Below are positions 1-6,781 of a stretch of DNA of 12,239 nucleotides, piece by piece (positions within the stretch are counted from its first letter, which is position 1; the number at the start of each line of letters is the position of its first letter). Position numbers and translations under genes: made by a program. The DNA lies in NCBI GenBank assembly GCA_013813905.1, contig JACCQX010000132.1:1-12239 (forward strand). Reading direction: 5' to 3'. Below the pieces are notes generated by a model. That model was not told where the DNA came from and ran no database searches. It was given only the letters and a program-made list of their open reading frames with translations. The DNA is from Chloroflexota bacterium (lineage in GTDB: Bacteria; Chloroflexota; Limnocylindria; Limnocylindrales; CSP1-4).

Positions 1-2
1 TC

Positions 3-1142
3 GGTGGGGAGTCACGCGACGACGACTTCGCCTCCTTCGAGCGCATCGCCGAGCCGGACAGGATCCTGGCAGCGGTGGACGGTGAGGTCATCGTCGGAGG
101 TGGCGGCGCCTTCACCTATCGCCTGACGGTGCCGGGGGGCGAGATCGGCGCGGCGGGCGTCACGGCTGTGGGCATCCTGCCCACGCACCGACGACAGGGT
201 GCTTTGACCCAGCTGATGCAAGCCCAGCTGGACGATGTCGCACGGCGAGGCGAGCCGGTGGCCATCCTGTGGGCTTCGGAGGGCAGCATCTATCAGCGCT
301 TCGGTTACGGGCTGGCCGCCGTCGAGGCACGGCTGGAGGTTCCTCGCGCCCGGTCGGCCTTCCGGCTGGCCATCGAGCCCGAGGGTGCCACGCGCATGGT
401 CACGCGGGCGACGGCGGCACAGCAGTTCCCCGCCGTCTACGAAGCGATCCGTGCCGTCACGCCGGGCTTCTTCGACCGATCGAGCGCCTGGTGGGACGTG
501 GAGGTCCTGGACGATCCGGAACACCATCGCCGGGGAGCGGGACCGAAGCGTTTCCTGCTGTATGAAGTGGGAGGGCAAGTCGAGGGCTATCTCATCTACC
601 GCACCGCGGGGGACTGGGAGAAGCGCGCTTTGGAGGTGCGTGAGCTGATGGCCACATCGCCACGCGCGACCCGGGGTTTGTGGCGCTTCTGTTTCGGACA
701 TGACCTGATCACCACCATCCGCGCTGGCTTTCAGCCTGTCGATCATCCGCTGCTGCTGCTCGCGGCCGAGCCGCGACATCTGGAGCTGAAGGTCGGCGAC
801 GCCCTGTGGCTGCGCATCCTGGATGTCGCCGGAGCTCTCTCGGGGCGCAGCTATGCCGCCAGCGATCGTCTGGTGATGGAGATCGCGGACTCCTTTCGGC
901 CCCAGACAGCCGGGCGCTGGGCGCTCGACACGACCGGTGACGTGCCGCACGTTGAGCGGACGGACGAGCCGGCAGACATCGCGCTGGACATCAACGATCT
1001 GGCCTGCCTCTACCTGGGCGCCTTCAGCGCCGGCGACCTGGCGCGCGCGGGCCGAACGACCGAGGCGACCGACGGCGCATGGGCCCGGCTCGACGCTCTT
1101 TTCCATACGGATCGGAAGCCTTGGTGCCCGCAGGTCTTCTGA
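3..1142 (+). CDS. Eis-like GNAT N-acetyltransferase with C-terminal SCP2-like domain (5' end missing)
   Basis: The reading frame is open to the left edge, and the GTG at 75 is the internal Val of an AAVDGE stretch typical of this family, so the start lies outside the window. The family (Eis and enhanced-intracellular-survival-like proteins) has two fused GNAT folds followed by a sterol-carrier-protein-2-like domain and acetylates amines, including aminoglycosides, from acetyl-CoA. Visible here are the acetyl-CoA loop LPTHRRQGALTQLM near 177-222, the SIYQRFGYG motif near 288-311 whose Tyr is the usual general acid, and an SCP2-like C-terminal third from about 780. The protein ends in WCPQVF; a C-terminal Phe carboxylate acts as catalytic base in Mycobacterium tuberculosis Eis, so the active site appears intact. 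The substrate cannot be told from sequence. The next gene follows after 25 bp on the same strand, so co-transcription is likely. Confidence 0.9.
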   Translation, partial: GGESRDDDFASFERIAEPDRILAAVDGEVIVGGGGAFTYRLTVPGGEIGAAGVTAVGILPTHRRQGALTQLMQAQLDDVARRGEPVAILWASEGSIYQRFGYGLAAVEARLEVPRARSAFRLAIEPEGATRMVTRATAAQQFPAVYEAIRAVTPGFFDRSSAWWDVEVLDDPEHHRRGAGPKRFLLYEVGGQVEGYLIYRTAGDWEKRALEVRELMATSPRATRGLWRFCFGHDLITTIRAGFQPVDHPLLLLAAEPRHLELKVGDALWLRILDVAGALSGRSYAASDRLVMEIADSFRPQTAGRWALDTTGDVPHVERTDEPADIALDINDLACLYLGAFSAGDLARAGRTTEATDGAWARLDALFHTDRKPWCPQVF

Positions 1143-1153
1143 CCGCCGCTCCC

Positions 1154-1160
1154 AAAGGAG
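1154..1160 (+). promoter_or_regulatory. Shine-Dalgarno sequence of the LLM oxidoreductase gene
   Basis: AAAGGAG lies 7 nt before the ATG at 1168. It is the clearest ribosome binding site on the plus strand of the window. It decides the start of the next gene against the much longer frame that opens at 937 inside the acetyltransferase gene. Confidence 0.75.
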
Positions 1161-1167
1161 CCTGGGC

Positions 1168-2067
1168 ATGAAGGTCGGGGTAGTCCTGCCCATCGCCCAG
1201 ACGCCCGAGACGGGCGAGATCCAGCCCTGGTCGGAGGTATGGGAGCTGGCCCACCGAGCCGAGGCGGGTGGCCTCGATTCGGTCTGGGTCTTCGACCATG
1301 TGCTCTACCGCTTCCCCGGCGAGCGACCGTTCGGCACCTGGGAGTGCTGGACCATCCTGTCCGCGCTGGCCGCCTCCACCCAGCGGCTGGAGCTGGGTAC
1401 CCTGGTGCTGGCGACCCCATTCCGCAACCCGGCACTGCTGGCCAAGATGGCCGCGACGGCCGACGAGGTCAGTGCGGGACGCCTCATCCTGGGCCTCGGC
1501 ACTGGCTGGCACGAGCCGGAGTTCGACGCTCTGGGCCTGGGGTTCGATCACCGCTTCTCACGCTTCGAGGAAGCGCTGGGGATCATCGCGGGCTTGCTCC
1601 GAGATGGCCAGGTCGACGTCCAGGGTCGCTGGAGCTCGGCCATCGCGGCCGAGCTGCTGCCGCGGGGCCCGCGCGAGGAGGGCCCACCCATCCTCATCGC
1701 CGCTCGCGGCCCGCGCATGTTGCGCCTGACTGCGGAGCATGCCGACGCCTGGAATGCGGCCTGGTTCGGCCGGCCCACGCGCTTCCCCAGGCGCCGAGAC
1801 GATCTGCTGGCGGCCTGCGACGAGGTCGGTCGTGACCCGGCCACCCTTTCGATCACTGTCGGTTTGCGCATCGTGGACTCCGCCACCCAGCAGGACCCGC
1901 TGGACGCGGACGCGGCGATGGACATGCGTTCCGTGCCGGCCATCACCGATGGCCTGGGTGAGTGGGCCGAGCTTGGCGTAGATCATGTGATCTGCTCGCT
2001 GGAACCGGGCACGCGCGACAGCTTCGACCAACTGGCGGAAGCCGTCCGCGTCCTGCGCGGGACCTAG
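1168..2067 (+). CDS. LLM-class flavin/F420-dependent oxidoreductase (luciferase-like)
   Basis: A protein of 299 residues, the usual length for the bacterial luciferase-like monooxygenase family (TIM barrel, FMN or coenzyme F420). It begins MKVGVVLPIAQTPETG, the typical first beta strand, and carries the family signature LGLGTGWHEPEFDALG near residues 109-124, followed by the RFSRFEEAL helix. Later come the GPPILIAARGPRMLRLTAEH strand/helix near 173-192 and the barrel closure near ELGVDHVICSL. Start chosen at ATG 1168 because of a strong AAAGGAG 7 nt upstream and because the N-terminus matches the family. Whether the cofactor is F420 or FMN, and what the substrate is, cannot be decided. It lies 25 bp after the Eis-like gene and about 50 bp before the S41 protease gene, all on one strand. 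Confidence 0.88.
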   Translation: MKVGVVLPIAQTPETGEIQPWSEVWELAHRAEAGGLDSVWVFDHVLYRFPGERPFGTWECWTILSALAASTQRLELGTLVLATPFRNPALLAKMAATADEVSAGRLILGLGTGWHEPEFDALGLGFDHRFSRFEEALGIIAGLLRDGQVDVQGRWSSAIAAELLPRGPREEGPPILIAARGPRMLRLTAEHADAWNAAWFGRPTRFPRRRDDLLAACDEVGRDPATLSITVGLRIVDSATQQDPLDADAAMDMRSVPAITDGLGEWAELGVDHVICSLEPGTRDSFDQLAEAVRVLRGT

Positions 2068-2115
2068 ACGGCGCGGCCCAGCTGGGTCTGAGAGCGGCTT
2101 CCTCGCGGTCCGGCG

Positions 2116-3732
2116 ATGATGCGGGCCATGGAGCACACCGATGGAACCACCACCACGACCAGCACGACCCTGGGGCCTCGACGATCGACCAAGACGAGCG
2201 GACCCGGACCCGGACTGGTATCCGCGGGCCTGCTGGTGCTGGTCCTCGTCTTCGCGACCGGCCTATTCGTGGGCCAGGGCTTGGGCGGCGGTGGGGGAGG
2301 GATGCCCGGACCCAGCGGCAGCACCGAACCCACCACCGTGGCGGGCGGGTCGCTGACCCCGTCGTCCGAAGCGCCGACAGCCACGGCGACGCCGGCCGGC
2401 GAGCTTCCCACGGCATCACCCAGCCTTCCTGCGACCGGGTCGCCGGTAGCTAGCGCACCGCCTTCGACCGCACCGCCTCCGTCCGCATCGGCGTCGCCGG
2501 CACCGGCGTCGCCTCAGCCGATCGCTTCAGCACCGGCGTCGCCTCAGCCGACCGCTTCAGCTCCGGCCGCCACCTCGAGCGCGCCCGCCGTCGCGCCTAC
2601 GGTGCCGCCCGCGGCGCCAGAAGACTTCGCCCTCTTCTGGGAGGCGCTCCAGGTCATCCAGGAGCGCTATGTGGACCGCGAGGCGCTGGACGACACGAAC
2701 CTGACCTACGGAGCGATCCGCGGCATGGTCGAGGCGCTGGGCGATACCGGTCACACGGTCTTCCTGACGCCCGACGAGGTCCAGGCACAGCAGGATTCGT
2801 TGAGCGGTACGCTCATCGGCATCGGCGTGATGCTCGGTGAGCGTGGGGGCCGCCCGGTCGTCATGTCGGTCATCAGTGGTGCGCCGGCGGAAGAGGCGGG
2901 CGTTCGTTCGGGCGACATCATCCTGGCCGTGGAAGGCGTGTCCGCCGAGCGGCTGGGGCCTGAGGGCATCGCCGAACGCGTCCGCGGCCTGGCGGGCACG
3001 CCGGTCACCATCACGGTCCTGCACCGCGGCGCCTCTGAGCCGGAGGACATCACCATCGTCCGGCAGCGCATCCAGGTGGAGCCGGTGAGCTGGAGCTTCG
3101 TGCCGGGAACGTCCATCGCGGATGTGCGCCTGATCCAGTTCTCGTCCGGGGCCGCGGACGCGCTCCGGACCGCCTTGGAGGAGGCCATCGCGGGGGGCGC
3201 CGAGGCCATCGTCCTCGACCTTCGCTCGAACCCCGGCGGTCTGGTCGACGAGGCCGTGGGCGTGGCCAGCCATTTCCTCGACGAAGGCGTCGTCTATCAG
3301 CGCCGCGACGCGAGTGGCGGGGAGGCACCCGTGGAAGTGCGGCCTGACGGCCTGGCCACCGATCTGCCGCTGGTGGTGCTCCTCGATATGGGCACCGCCT
3401 CGTCGGCCGAGATCGTCTCGGGAGCCATCGCCGACAACGAGCGCGGCACCCTTGTCGGTGAGCAGACGTTCGGCACCGGCACGGTCCTGAACACCATCGA
3501 ACTGTCCGACGGTTCGGCCGTGCGAGTCGGCATCGAGCGCTGGCTGACCCCGGACGGCGAGCTCATCTTCGACCGCGGCATCGCGCCCAACGAGGTGGTG
3601 GAGCTGCCCGTGGACGGAGAGCTGCTCGAGCCCTCCGACCTGTCCGAGCTGTCGCCGGAGGCTTTCGCTTCTTCCTCCGACAACCAGCTCCAGCGTGCCG
3701 TGGAGCTTCTACGCGAGACCCTGGACGACTGA
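2116..3732 (+). CDS. Membrane-anchored S41 (C-terminal processing) PDZ protease lacking the catalytic Lys
   Basis: A 538-residue protein: a Thr-rich cytoplasmic tail (1-33), one membrane segment (about 34-53, LVSAGLLVLVLVFATGLFV), a Gly run, a Pro/Ala/Ser/Thr-rich extracytoplasmic linker (about 65-168), a helical cap subdomain (170-230), a PDZ domain (about 232-318, GAPAEEAGVRSGDIILAVEG) and the S41 fold (330-500). Conserved elements include VLDLRSNPGG and GTASSAEI with the nucleophile Ser429 (codon 3400-3402). The family Lys sits 25 residues later in an FGKG motif; here that residue is Thr454 (FGTG, codon 3475-3477), and the Gln four further on is Leu. The protein has only one Lys, at position 26 before the membrane. 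So it either uses another mechanism or has lost activity. Start uncertain: ATGs at 2116, 2119 and 2128, none with a good ribosome site. It ends 6 bp from the stop of the convergent HtrA-like gene. Confidence 0.9.
   Translation: MMRAMEHTDGTTTTTSTTLGPRRSTKTSGPGPGLVSAGLLVLVLVFATGLFVGQGLGGGGGGMPGPSGSTEPTTVAGGSLTPSSEAPTATATPAGELPTASPSLPATGSPVASAPPSTAPPPSASASPAPASPQPIASAPASPQPTASAPAATSSAPAVAPTVPPAAPEDFALFWEALQVIQERYVDREALDDTNLTYGAIRGMVEALGDTGHTVFLTPDEVQAQQDSLSGTLIGIGVMLGERGGRPVVMSVISGAPAEEAGVRSGDIILAVEGVSAERLGPEGIAERVRGLAGTPVTITVLHRGASEPEDITIVRQRIQVEPVSWSFVPGTSIADVRLIQFSSGAADALRTALEEAIAGGAEAIVLDLRSNPGGLVDEAVGVASHFLDEGVVYQRRDASGGEAPVEVRPDGLATDLPLVVLLDMGTASSAEIVSGAIADNERGTLVGEQTFGTGTVLNTIELSDGSAVRVGIERWLTPDGELIFDRGIAPNEVVELPVDGELLEPSDLSELSPEAFASSSDNQLQRAVELLRETLDD
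2501..2560 (+). repeat. 30-bp tandem duplication inside the S41 protease linker
   Basis: Two adjacent 30-bp units, 2501-2530 and 2531-2560, each beginning CACCGGCGTCGCCTCAGCCG, differ at one base (ATCGCTTCAG versus ACCGCTTCAG). They keep the frame and encode two copies of a ten-residue APASPQPxAS unit. A third, degraded beginning follows. This is an in-frame slippage repeat in a disordered linker. Confidence 0.9.
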
Positions 3733-3738
3733 GGGAGC

Positions 3739-4635
3739 TCAGCCCTCCTGGGGCGCCAGGTCGACACTGACCACACGCTCGTCGCTGCCGCGCACGATGA
3801 CCAGCTCCAGCCGCCCGGCAGCGTCGGTGGCACCCAGCACGTCGTACAGGTCATCCACACTGTCGAGCGGGCGGCCGGCCGCGGAGACCAGGAGATCGCC
3901 CTCGGCGATGCCCGACCGTGCCGCCGCCGAACCTTCTTCCACGTCACGCACGAGAAGGCCGGCACGCTCCGGCAGGCCCACAGCGCGACGCATGCGCCGA
4001 GCGGCCTGTCCCGGCGCGATTCCCACGCCCAGATGCGGCCTCTCGGCCGGCCCGCCTTGTGCGAGCAGCTGGACCCTGGAACGCAGCGTCTGGTCCGCTG
4101 GCAGCGCGAGGTAGAAACCGCCGCCGACGCGGTTCGTGTTGAGGCCGACCAGCCGTCCCTGCTCGTCCACCAGGGCGCTGCCCGAAGAGCCGCGGGCCAT
4201 CGGTGCGGTGTGCTCGATGCTGCCTGAGATGCGCCGGCCGCGCGGACCCCGGAAGGCGCGCGCCACGCTGGACACGAGCCCGAACGTGATCCTGCTGCCC
4301 TGGCTTGACGCGCTGAGGGCGAAGACGGGCCTGCCCAGAGCGAGGCCGTCATCCGAGATCCATTCGATGGGCTCGACCGCGCCCGTCTCGACCGTGATGA
4401 CCGCCAGATCACCGTCGGCGTCGATCCCCGCCACAGTGCCCGGGGCCCTTCGGCCATCGTGGAAGGTGACGTCGACGGCCTGGTCGCGCACGTTGTGGGC
4501 GTTGGTCATGACCTGCCCCGACGCGACCACGACGCCCGAGGCGCCGCGCCAGCCACCCTCGATGCGTACCACGGCGGGAGCGACCCGTTGGGCGAGGTCA
4601 CTGATCGTCGACTGGATCTCCTGGAGCGCGCTCAT
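3739..4635 (-). CDS. HtrA/DegP-like trypsin-fold serine protease with PDZ domain, no signal peptide
   Basis: A 298-residue protein starting MSALQEIQSTISDL at an ATG (4635-4633) preceded by AGGAGAA 7 nt upstream. The open frame continues to 4953, but that part is the shadow of the divergent regulator gene. The trypsin-like S1C domain shows the triad His47 (TNAHNV), Asp76 (DGDLAVI) and Ser151 (GSSGSALV). The PDZ domain covers about residues 198-295 (PHLGVGI, then GLLVRDVEEGSAAARSGIAEGD). The catalytic loops keep family order, so an active protease is expected. HtrA proteins degrade or monitor misfolded proteins and are usually periplasmic or membrane-anchored; this one has neither signal peptide nor membrane helix and probably acts in the cytoplasm. 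It is divergent from an HxlR regulator with a 79-bp shared promoter region, so regulation by that protein is plausible. Confidence 0.9.
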   Translation of the reverse strand: MSALQEIQSTISDLAQRVAPAVVRIEGGWRGASGVVVASGQVMTNAHNVRDQAVDVTFHDGRRAPGTVAGIDADGDLAVITVETGAVEPIEWISDDGLALGRPVFALSASSQGSRITFGLVSSVARAFRGPRGRRISGSIEHTAPMARGSSGSALVDEQGRLVGLNTNRVGGGFYLALPADQTLRSRVQLLAQGGPAERPHLGVGIAPGQAARRMRRAVGLPERAGLLVRDVEEGSAAARSGIAEGDLLVSAAGRPLDSVDDLYDVLGATDAAGRLELVIVRGSDERVVSVDLAPQEG

Positions 4636-4642
4636 CGGTAGG

Positions 4643-4649
4643 TTCTCCT
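4643..4649 (-). promoter_or_regulatory. Shine-Dalgarno sequence of the HtrA-like gene
   Basis: On the minus strand AGGAGAA lies 7 nt before the ATG at 4635, which fixes that start. Confidence 0.7.
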
Positions 4650-4657
4650 GTATGGGT

Positions 4658-4669
4658 GACTTGCAAGTC
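4658..4669. promoter_or_regulatory. 12-bp perfect palindrome, candidate operator in the htrA-like/hxlR divergent promoter
   Basis: GACTTGCAAGTC is a perfect 12-bp palindrome centred between the two divergent genes, 8 bp upstream of the ribosome site of the protease gene. A further half-like GCAAGG follows at 4670-4675. On the minus strand TACCTT (complement of 4672-4677) could be a -10 box that would put the protease transcript start inside the palindrome; on the plus strand its TTGCAA (4661-4666) resembles a -35 box. The position suits an autoregulatory operator of the HxlR protein, whose family binds short inverted repeats. The assignment is inference. Confidence 0.4.
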
Positions 4670-4710
4670 GCAAGGTACACCCGGAGGATCCCTCTGTGCA
4701 AGCGGCGCGG

Positions 4711-4716
4711 TACGAT
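4711..4716 (+). promoter_or_regulatory. Candidate -10 box for hxlR, implying a leaderless transcript
   Basis: TACGAT within GCGGTACGAT stands 7 nt before a GTG at 4724. Transcription from this box would start at or next to that GTG and give a leaderless mRNA. The box overlaps the alternative ATG at 4715, which has no ribosome site. No convincing -35 box is seen at the usual spacing. Confidence 0.35.
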
Positions 4717-5164
4717 GCGCCCCGTGGAACCGACCGCCCCGGCCATCGGCGCACTGAACGCGGCACTCTCGCGCATCGGTGACCGCTGGTCGCTGCTCAT
4801 CGTGGAGGCGCTGCTCGACGGTCCGCGTCGTTTCGGTGAGCTAACCGGAGCAGTGGCCGCCATCGCACCCAACATCCTGGCCGATCGGCTGCGCCGCCTG
4901 GAACGCGACGGCGTGATCCTGTCGGAGCCGTACTCGCGCCGGCCGCTGCGCATGGACTACCGTCTCTCAGCCGACGGCCATGAGCTGGCGGGAGTGCTGC
5001 GACTGCTCGCGGCCTGGGGTGGCACCGGTCCCGAGTCATCAGGGTCCGGGCATGACGCTCTGCGACACGGACCCTGCGGCACGTCGCTGGAAGCGCGCTG
5101 GTACTGCCCCACCTGCGCGCGCAGTGTCCAAGATGAGGAAGGCTCCGACCTAAGCTACGCCTGA
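4715..5164 (+). CDS. HxlR-family winged-helix transcriptional regulator
   Basis: 149 residues from the outermost plausible start (ATG 4715); the GTG at 4724, giving MEPTAPAIG, is equally likely and better fits the -10 box just upstream. The frame is open further left, but only as the shadow of the divergent protease gene. The HxlR winged-helix core is clear: IGDRWSLLIVEALLDGPRRF, then FGELTGAVAAIAPNILADRL, then RLERDGVILSEPY, RRPLRMDYRLSADG and LAAWGG. After it, HGPCG and YCPTC form a His-Cys-Cys-Cys cluster that looks like a small zinc ribbon, seen in a subset of the family. The Cys usually found near the N-terminus of redox-sensing members is absent. HxlR proteins are dimeric repressors or activators often controlling a divergent neighbour, here the HtrA-like protease. 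It ends 12 bp from the convergent antiporter remnant. Confidence 0.88.
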   Translation: MRPVEPTAPAIGALNAALSRIGDRWSLLIVEALLDGPRRFGELTGAVAAIAPNILADRLRRLERDGVILSEPYSRRPLRMDYRLSADGHELAGVLRLLAAWGGTGPESSGSGHDALRHGPCGTSLEARWYCPTCARSVQDEEGSDLSYA

Positions 5165-5176
5165 TCCGCGACGAGC

Positions 5177-6664
5177 TCAGGCTTCCAGGCGCATCTCCTC
5201 CAGGTCCAGGTCGCGTTCCACCCGTCGCATCGCCTCATCGCTGATCGAACCCCGGTCGCGGAGTCCGATCACCGCCTCCCGCTCGGCTTCGATGACCGCA
5301 CGCCGGATCAGCCGATGGTCGAGCAGCTCCTTCTCCGCCTCGCCGCTGGGTCCACCCTGGTGGTGGTCGCCCAGATGTTCGGCGCGATGCTGGTATTGGT
5401 TGCGCAGCTGTGCGATCAAGTCGTCGTGATCCGGAAATTCGTCTGTCAGCTCCTCGATCCGGCTCTGGGCAGCGGCCAGCGCAGCTTGGCGGGCATGAGC
5501 TTCCTCGTGATGCCCGCCGCCATCGTCGGCAACGCCCAGACGCTTGATAAGGAGCGGCAGCGTCAAGCCCTGGCCGACCAGCGTGACCAGGATCACCACG
5601 AATGTCAGAAAGATGATGAGCGGCCGCTCGGAAAAGGGCTGACCACCCGGTAAGGTCAGGGGCAACGACAGTGCGGCCGCGAGCGAGACCACTCCGCGCA
5701 TGCCCGCCCAGCCGATGACCAGTACCGTCTGCCAGGGGGGCGAAGGATCACGGGTCCGCAGCTTGGAACTCAGGCGACGCGGCAGGTACGTGGCGGGGAA
5801 GATCCACAGGATGCGCACGGCGACGACCGTGGCGCTCACGGCGACGGCGTAAAGGGCAAGGTCGACTGCCGGGTAGTCGCTCAAGCGCGCCATGATCGAA
5901 GGGAGCTGAAGGCCGATCAGGATGAAGATCAGACCGTTCAGCAGGAAGAGAAGTATCTGCCAGGCGCCGCTGCCCAGCATCCGAGTCTCCGAGGACATGA
6001 TCCGCGGCGACCTGTAGCCGATGAATAAGGATCGGTCAGCCGTCGGAGGAGCCACGCTGCAGCCAAGCCCACAGCCAGCCCCAGTATGACTCCGCCGGCT
6101 GCCACCACGCTCAGCGTCACGACGGCGTCACCCAGCGAGAAGACGCGGGTCAGGGCGGCGGCCACAGCGAACCGCAGGGCTACCAGCGCCGTGGCGTTGT
6201 TGACCAGGCTTTCGCCCTCCAGCACGGTCACCGCGCGGCGCGGCAGACCAAGACGCTGGGCGATCGACGTCGCGGCGACCGCATCGGGCGGCGACACGAT
6301 GGCGCCGAGTGCGAAGGCGGGTGCCCAGCCCATGCTCGGCACGAGACCATGGATGACCAGGCCCACGGCCAAAGTGGTGACCACGACCAGCCCGACCGCC
6401 AGCTGGAGGCGGACGCAGGTTCGCCCGAAAGTCTCGTATGGAGGTGAAGAACCCCGCCGCGAAGAGGATGGGTGGCAGGAAGAGCAGGAAGACGAGATCG
6501 GGCGGCAGGTCCACATGGGGCATGCCGGGGACGACGCCGATGACGATGCCCAGCCCAACCAGCAGGATGGGATACGGGACACCGATGCGCCGCGAAACGG
6601 TGACGGCCAGGGCGACGACGACCAGCAAGCCCAGGACCAGCTCGATGATCTCGGCTTCGTGCAT
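5177..6664 (-). pseudogene. Broken CPA1/NhaP-type Na+/H+ antiporter gene
   Basis: Read from ATG 6664 (MHEAEIIELVLGLLVVVALA), one frame gives the first membrane helices and FFTSIRDFRANLRP. Homology then continues in another frame from about 6409 (LQLAVGLVVVTTLAVGL, then GAIVSPPDAVAATSIAQRLG and EGESLVNNATALV) to WLLRRLTDP. Near 6027-6030 it jumps to a third frame with FIGYRSPRIMSSETRMLG, FLLNGLIFILIGLQLP, WAGMRGVVSLAAALSLPL and the hydrophilic C-terminal tail. Between TDP and FIGYRSPRI, CPA1 proteins normally have some 30-40 residues with a conserved membrane helix; these are missing. The ion-binding Asp of the GESLVND motif is Asn (codon 6196-6198). CPA1 antiporters exchange Na+ for H+ at the membrane; this copy cannot make one. 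A sequencing error could explain one frameshift but hardly all three lesions. The third part alone (to 5177) stays open, but its apparent start is within the junction. Confidence 0.85.
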
Positions 6665-6726
6665 GGAGCGGAACGGTACTCGACACGCAAGCCGGCTGGC
6701 CCGCGCGCTTCCGGAGGCTGGCATCA

Positions 6727-6737
6727 TGACGTTGTCA
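6727..6737. promoter_or_regulatory. Small inverted repeat in the antiporter/saccharopine-dehydrogenase divergent spacer
   Basis: The 117-bp spacer 6665-6781 contains TGAC-GTT-GTCA, a perfect 4-bp inverted repeat, directly after GGCATCAT (6720-6727), a weak -10-like box for the plus-strand gene. Nothing else stands out in the spacer except GC-rich runs near 6749-6762. The site is short and may be chance. Confidence 0.2.
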
Positions 6738-6781
6738 GCGCCGCGCCTTTGGGCGGGCCCCCGGTCGACTCAGAGGGTCAC

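Noticed and set aside
75..77. GTG as start of the first gene
   Set aside because: The frame is open upstream with conserved-looking sequence, and this Val aligns with an internal family position.
937..1167. N-terminal extension of the LLM oxidoreductase
   Set aside because: It overlaps the acetyltransferase gene out of frame; the ATG at 1168 has a strong ribosome site and a family-typical N-terminus.
12..1193. 393-codon open frame on the minus strand
   Set aside because: It is antisense to the Eis-like gene, which has family motifs up to its terminal Phe.
3731..3747. GAGGG/CCCTC stem between the convergent stops as a two-way terminator
   Set aside because: Only 5 bp with a 7-nt loop and no T-run on either strand.
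3297..4457. 386-codon minus-strand frame across two protease genes
   Set aside because: It runs through both the S41 gene (antisense) and the HtrA-like gene (wrong frame) and reads as Arg/Ser-rich low-complexity protein.
6405..6415. Programmed ribosomal frameshift in the antiporter
   Set aside because: CGTCCGCCTCCAG is not a slippery heptamer, no known antiporter uses one, and a second lesion with missing residues lies downstream.
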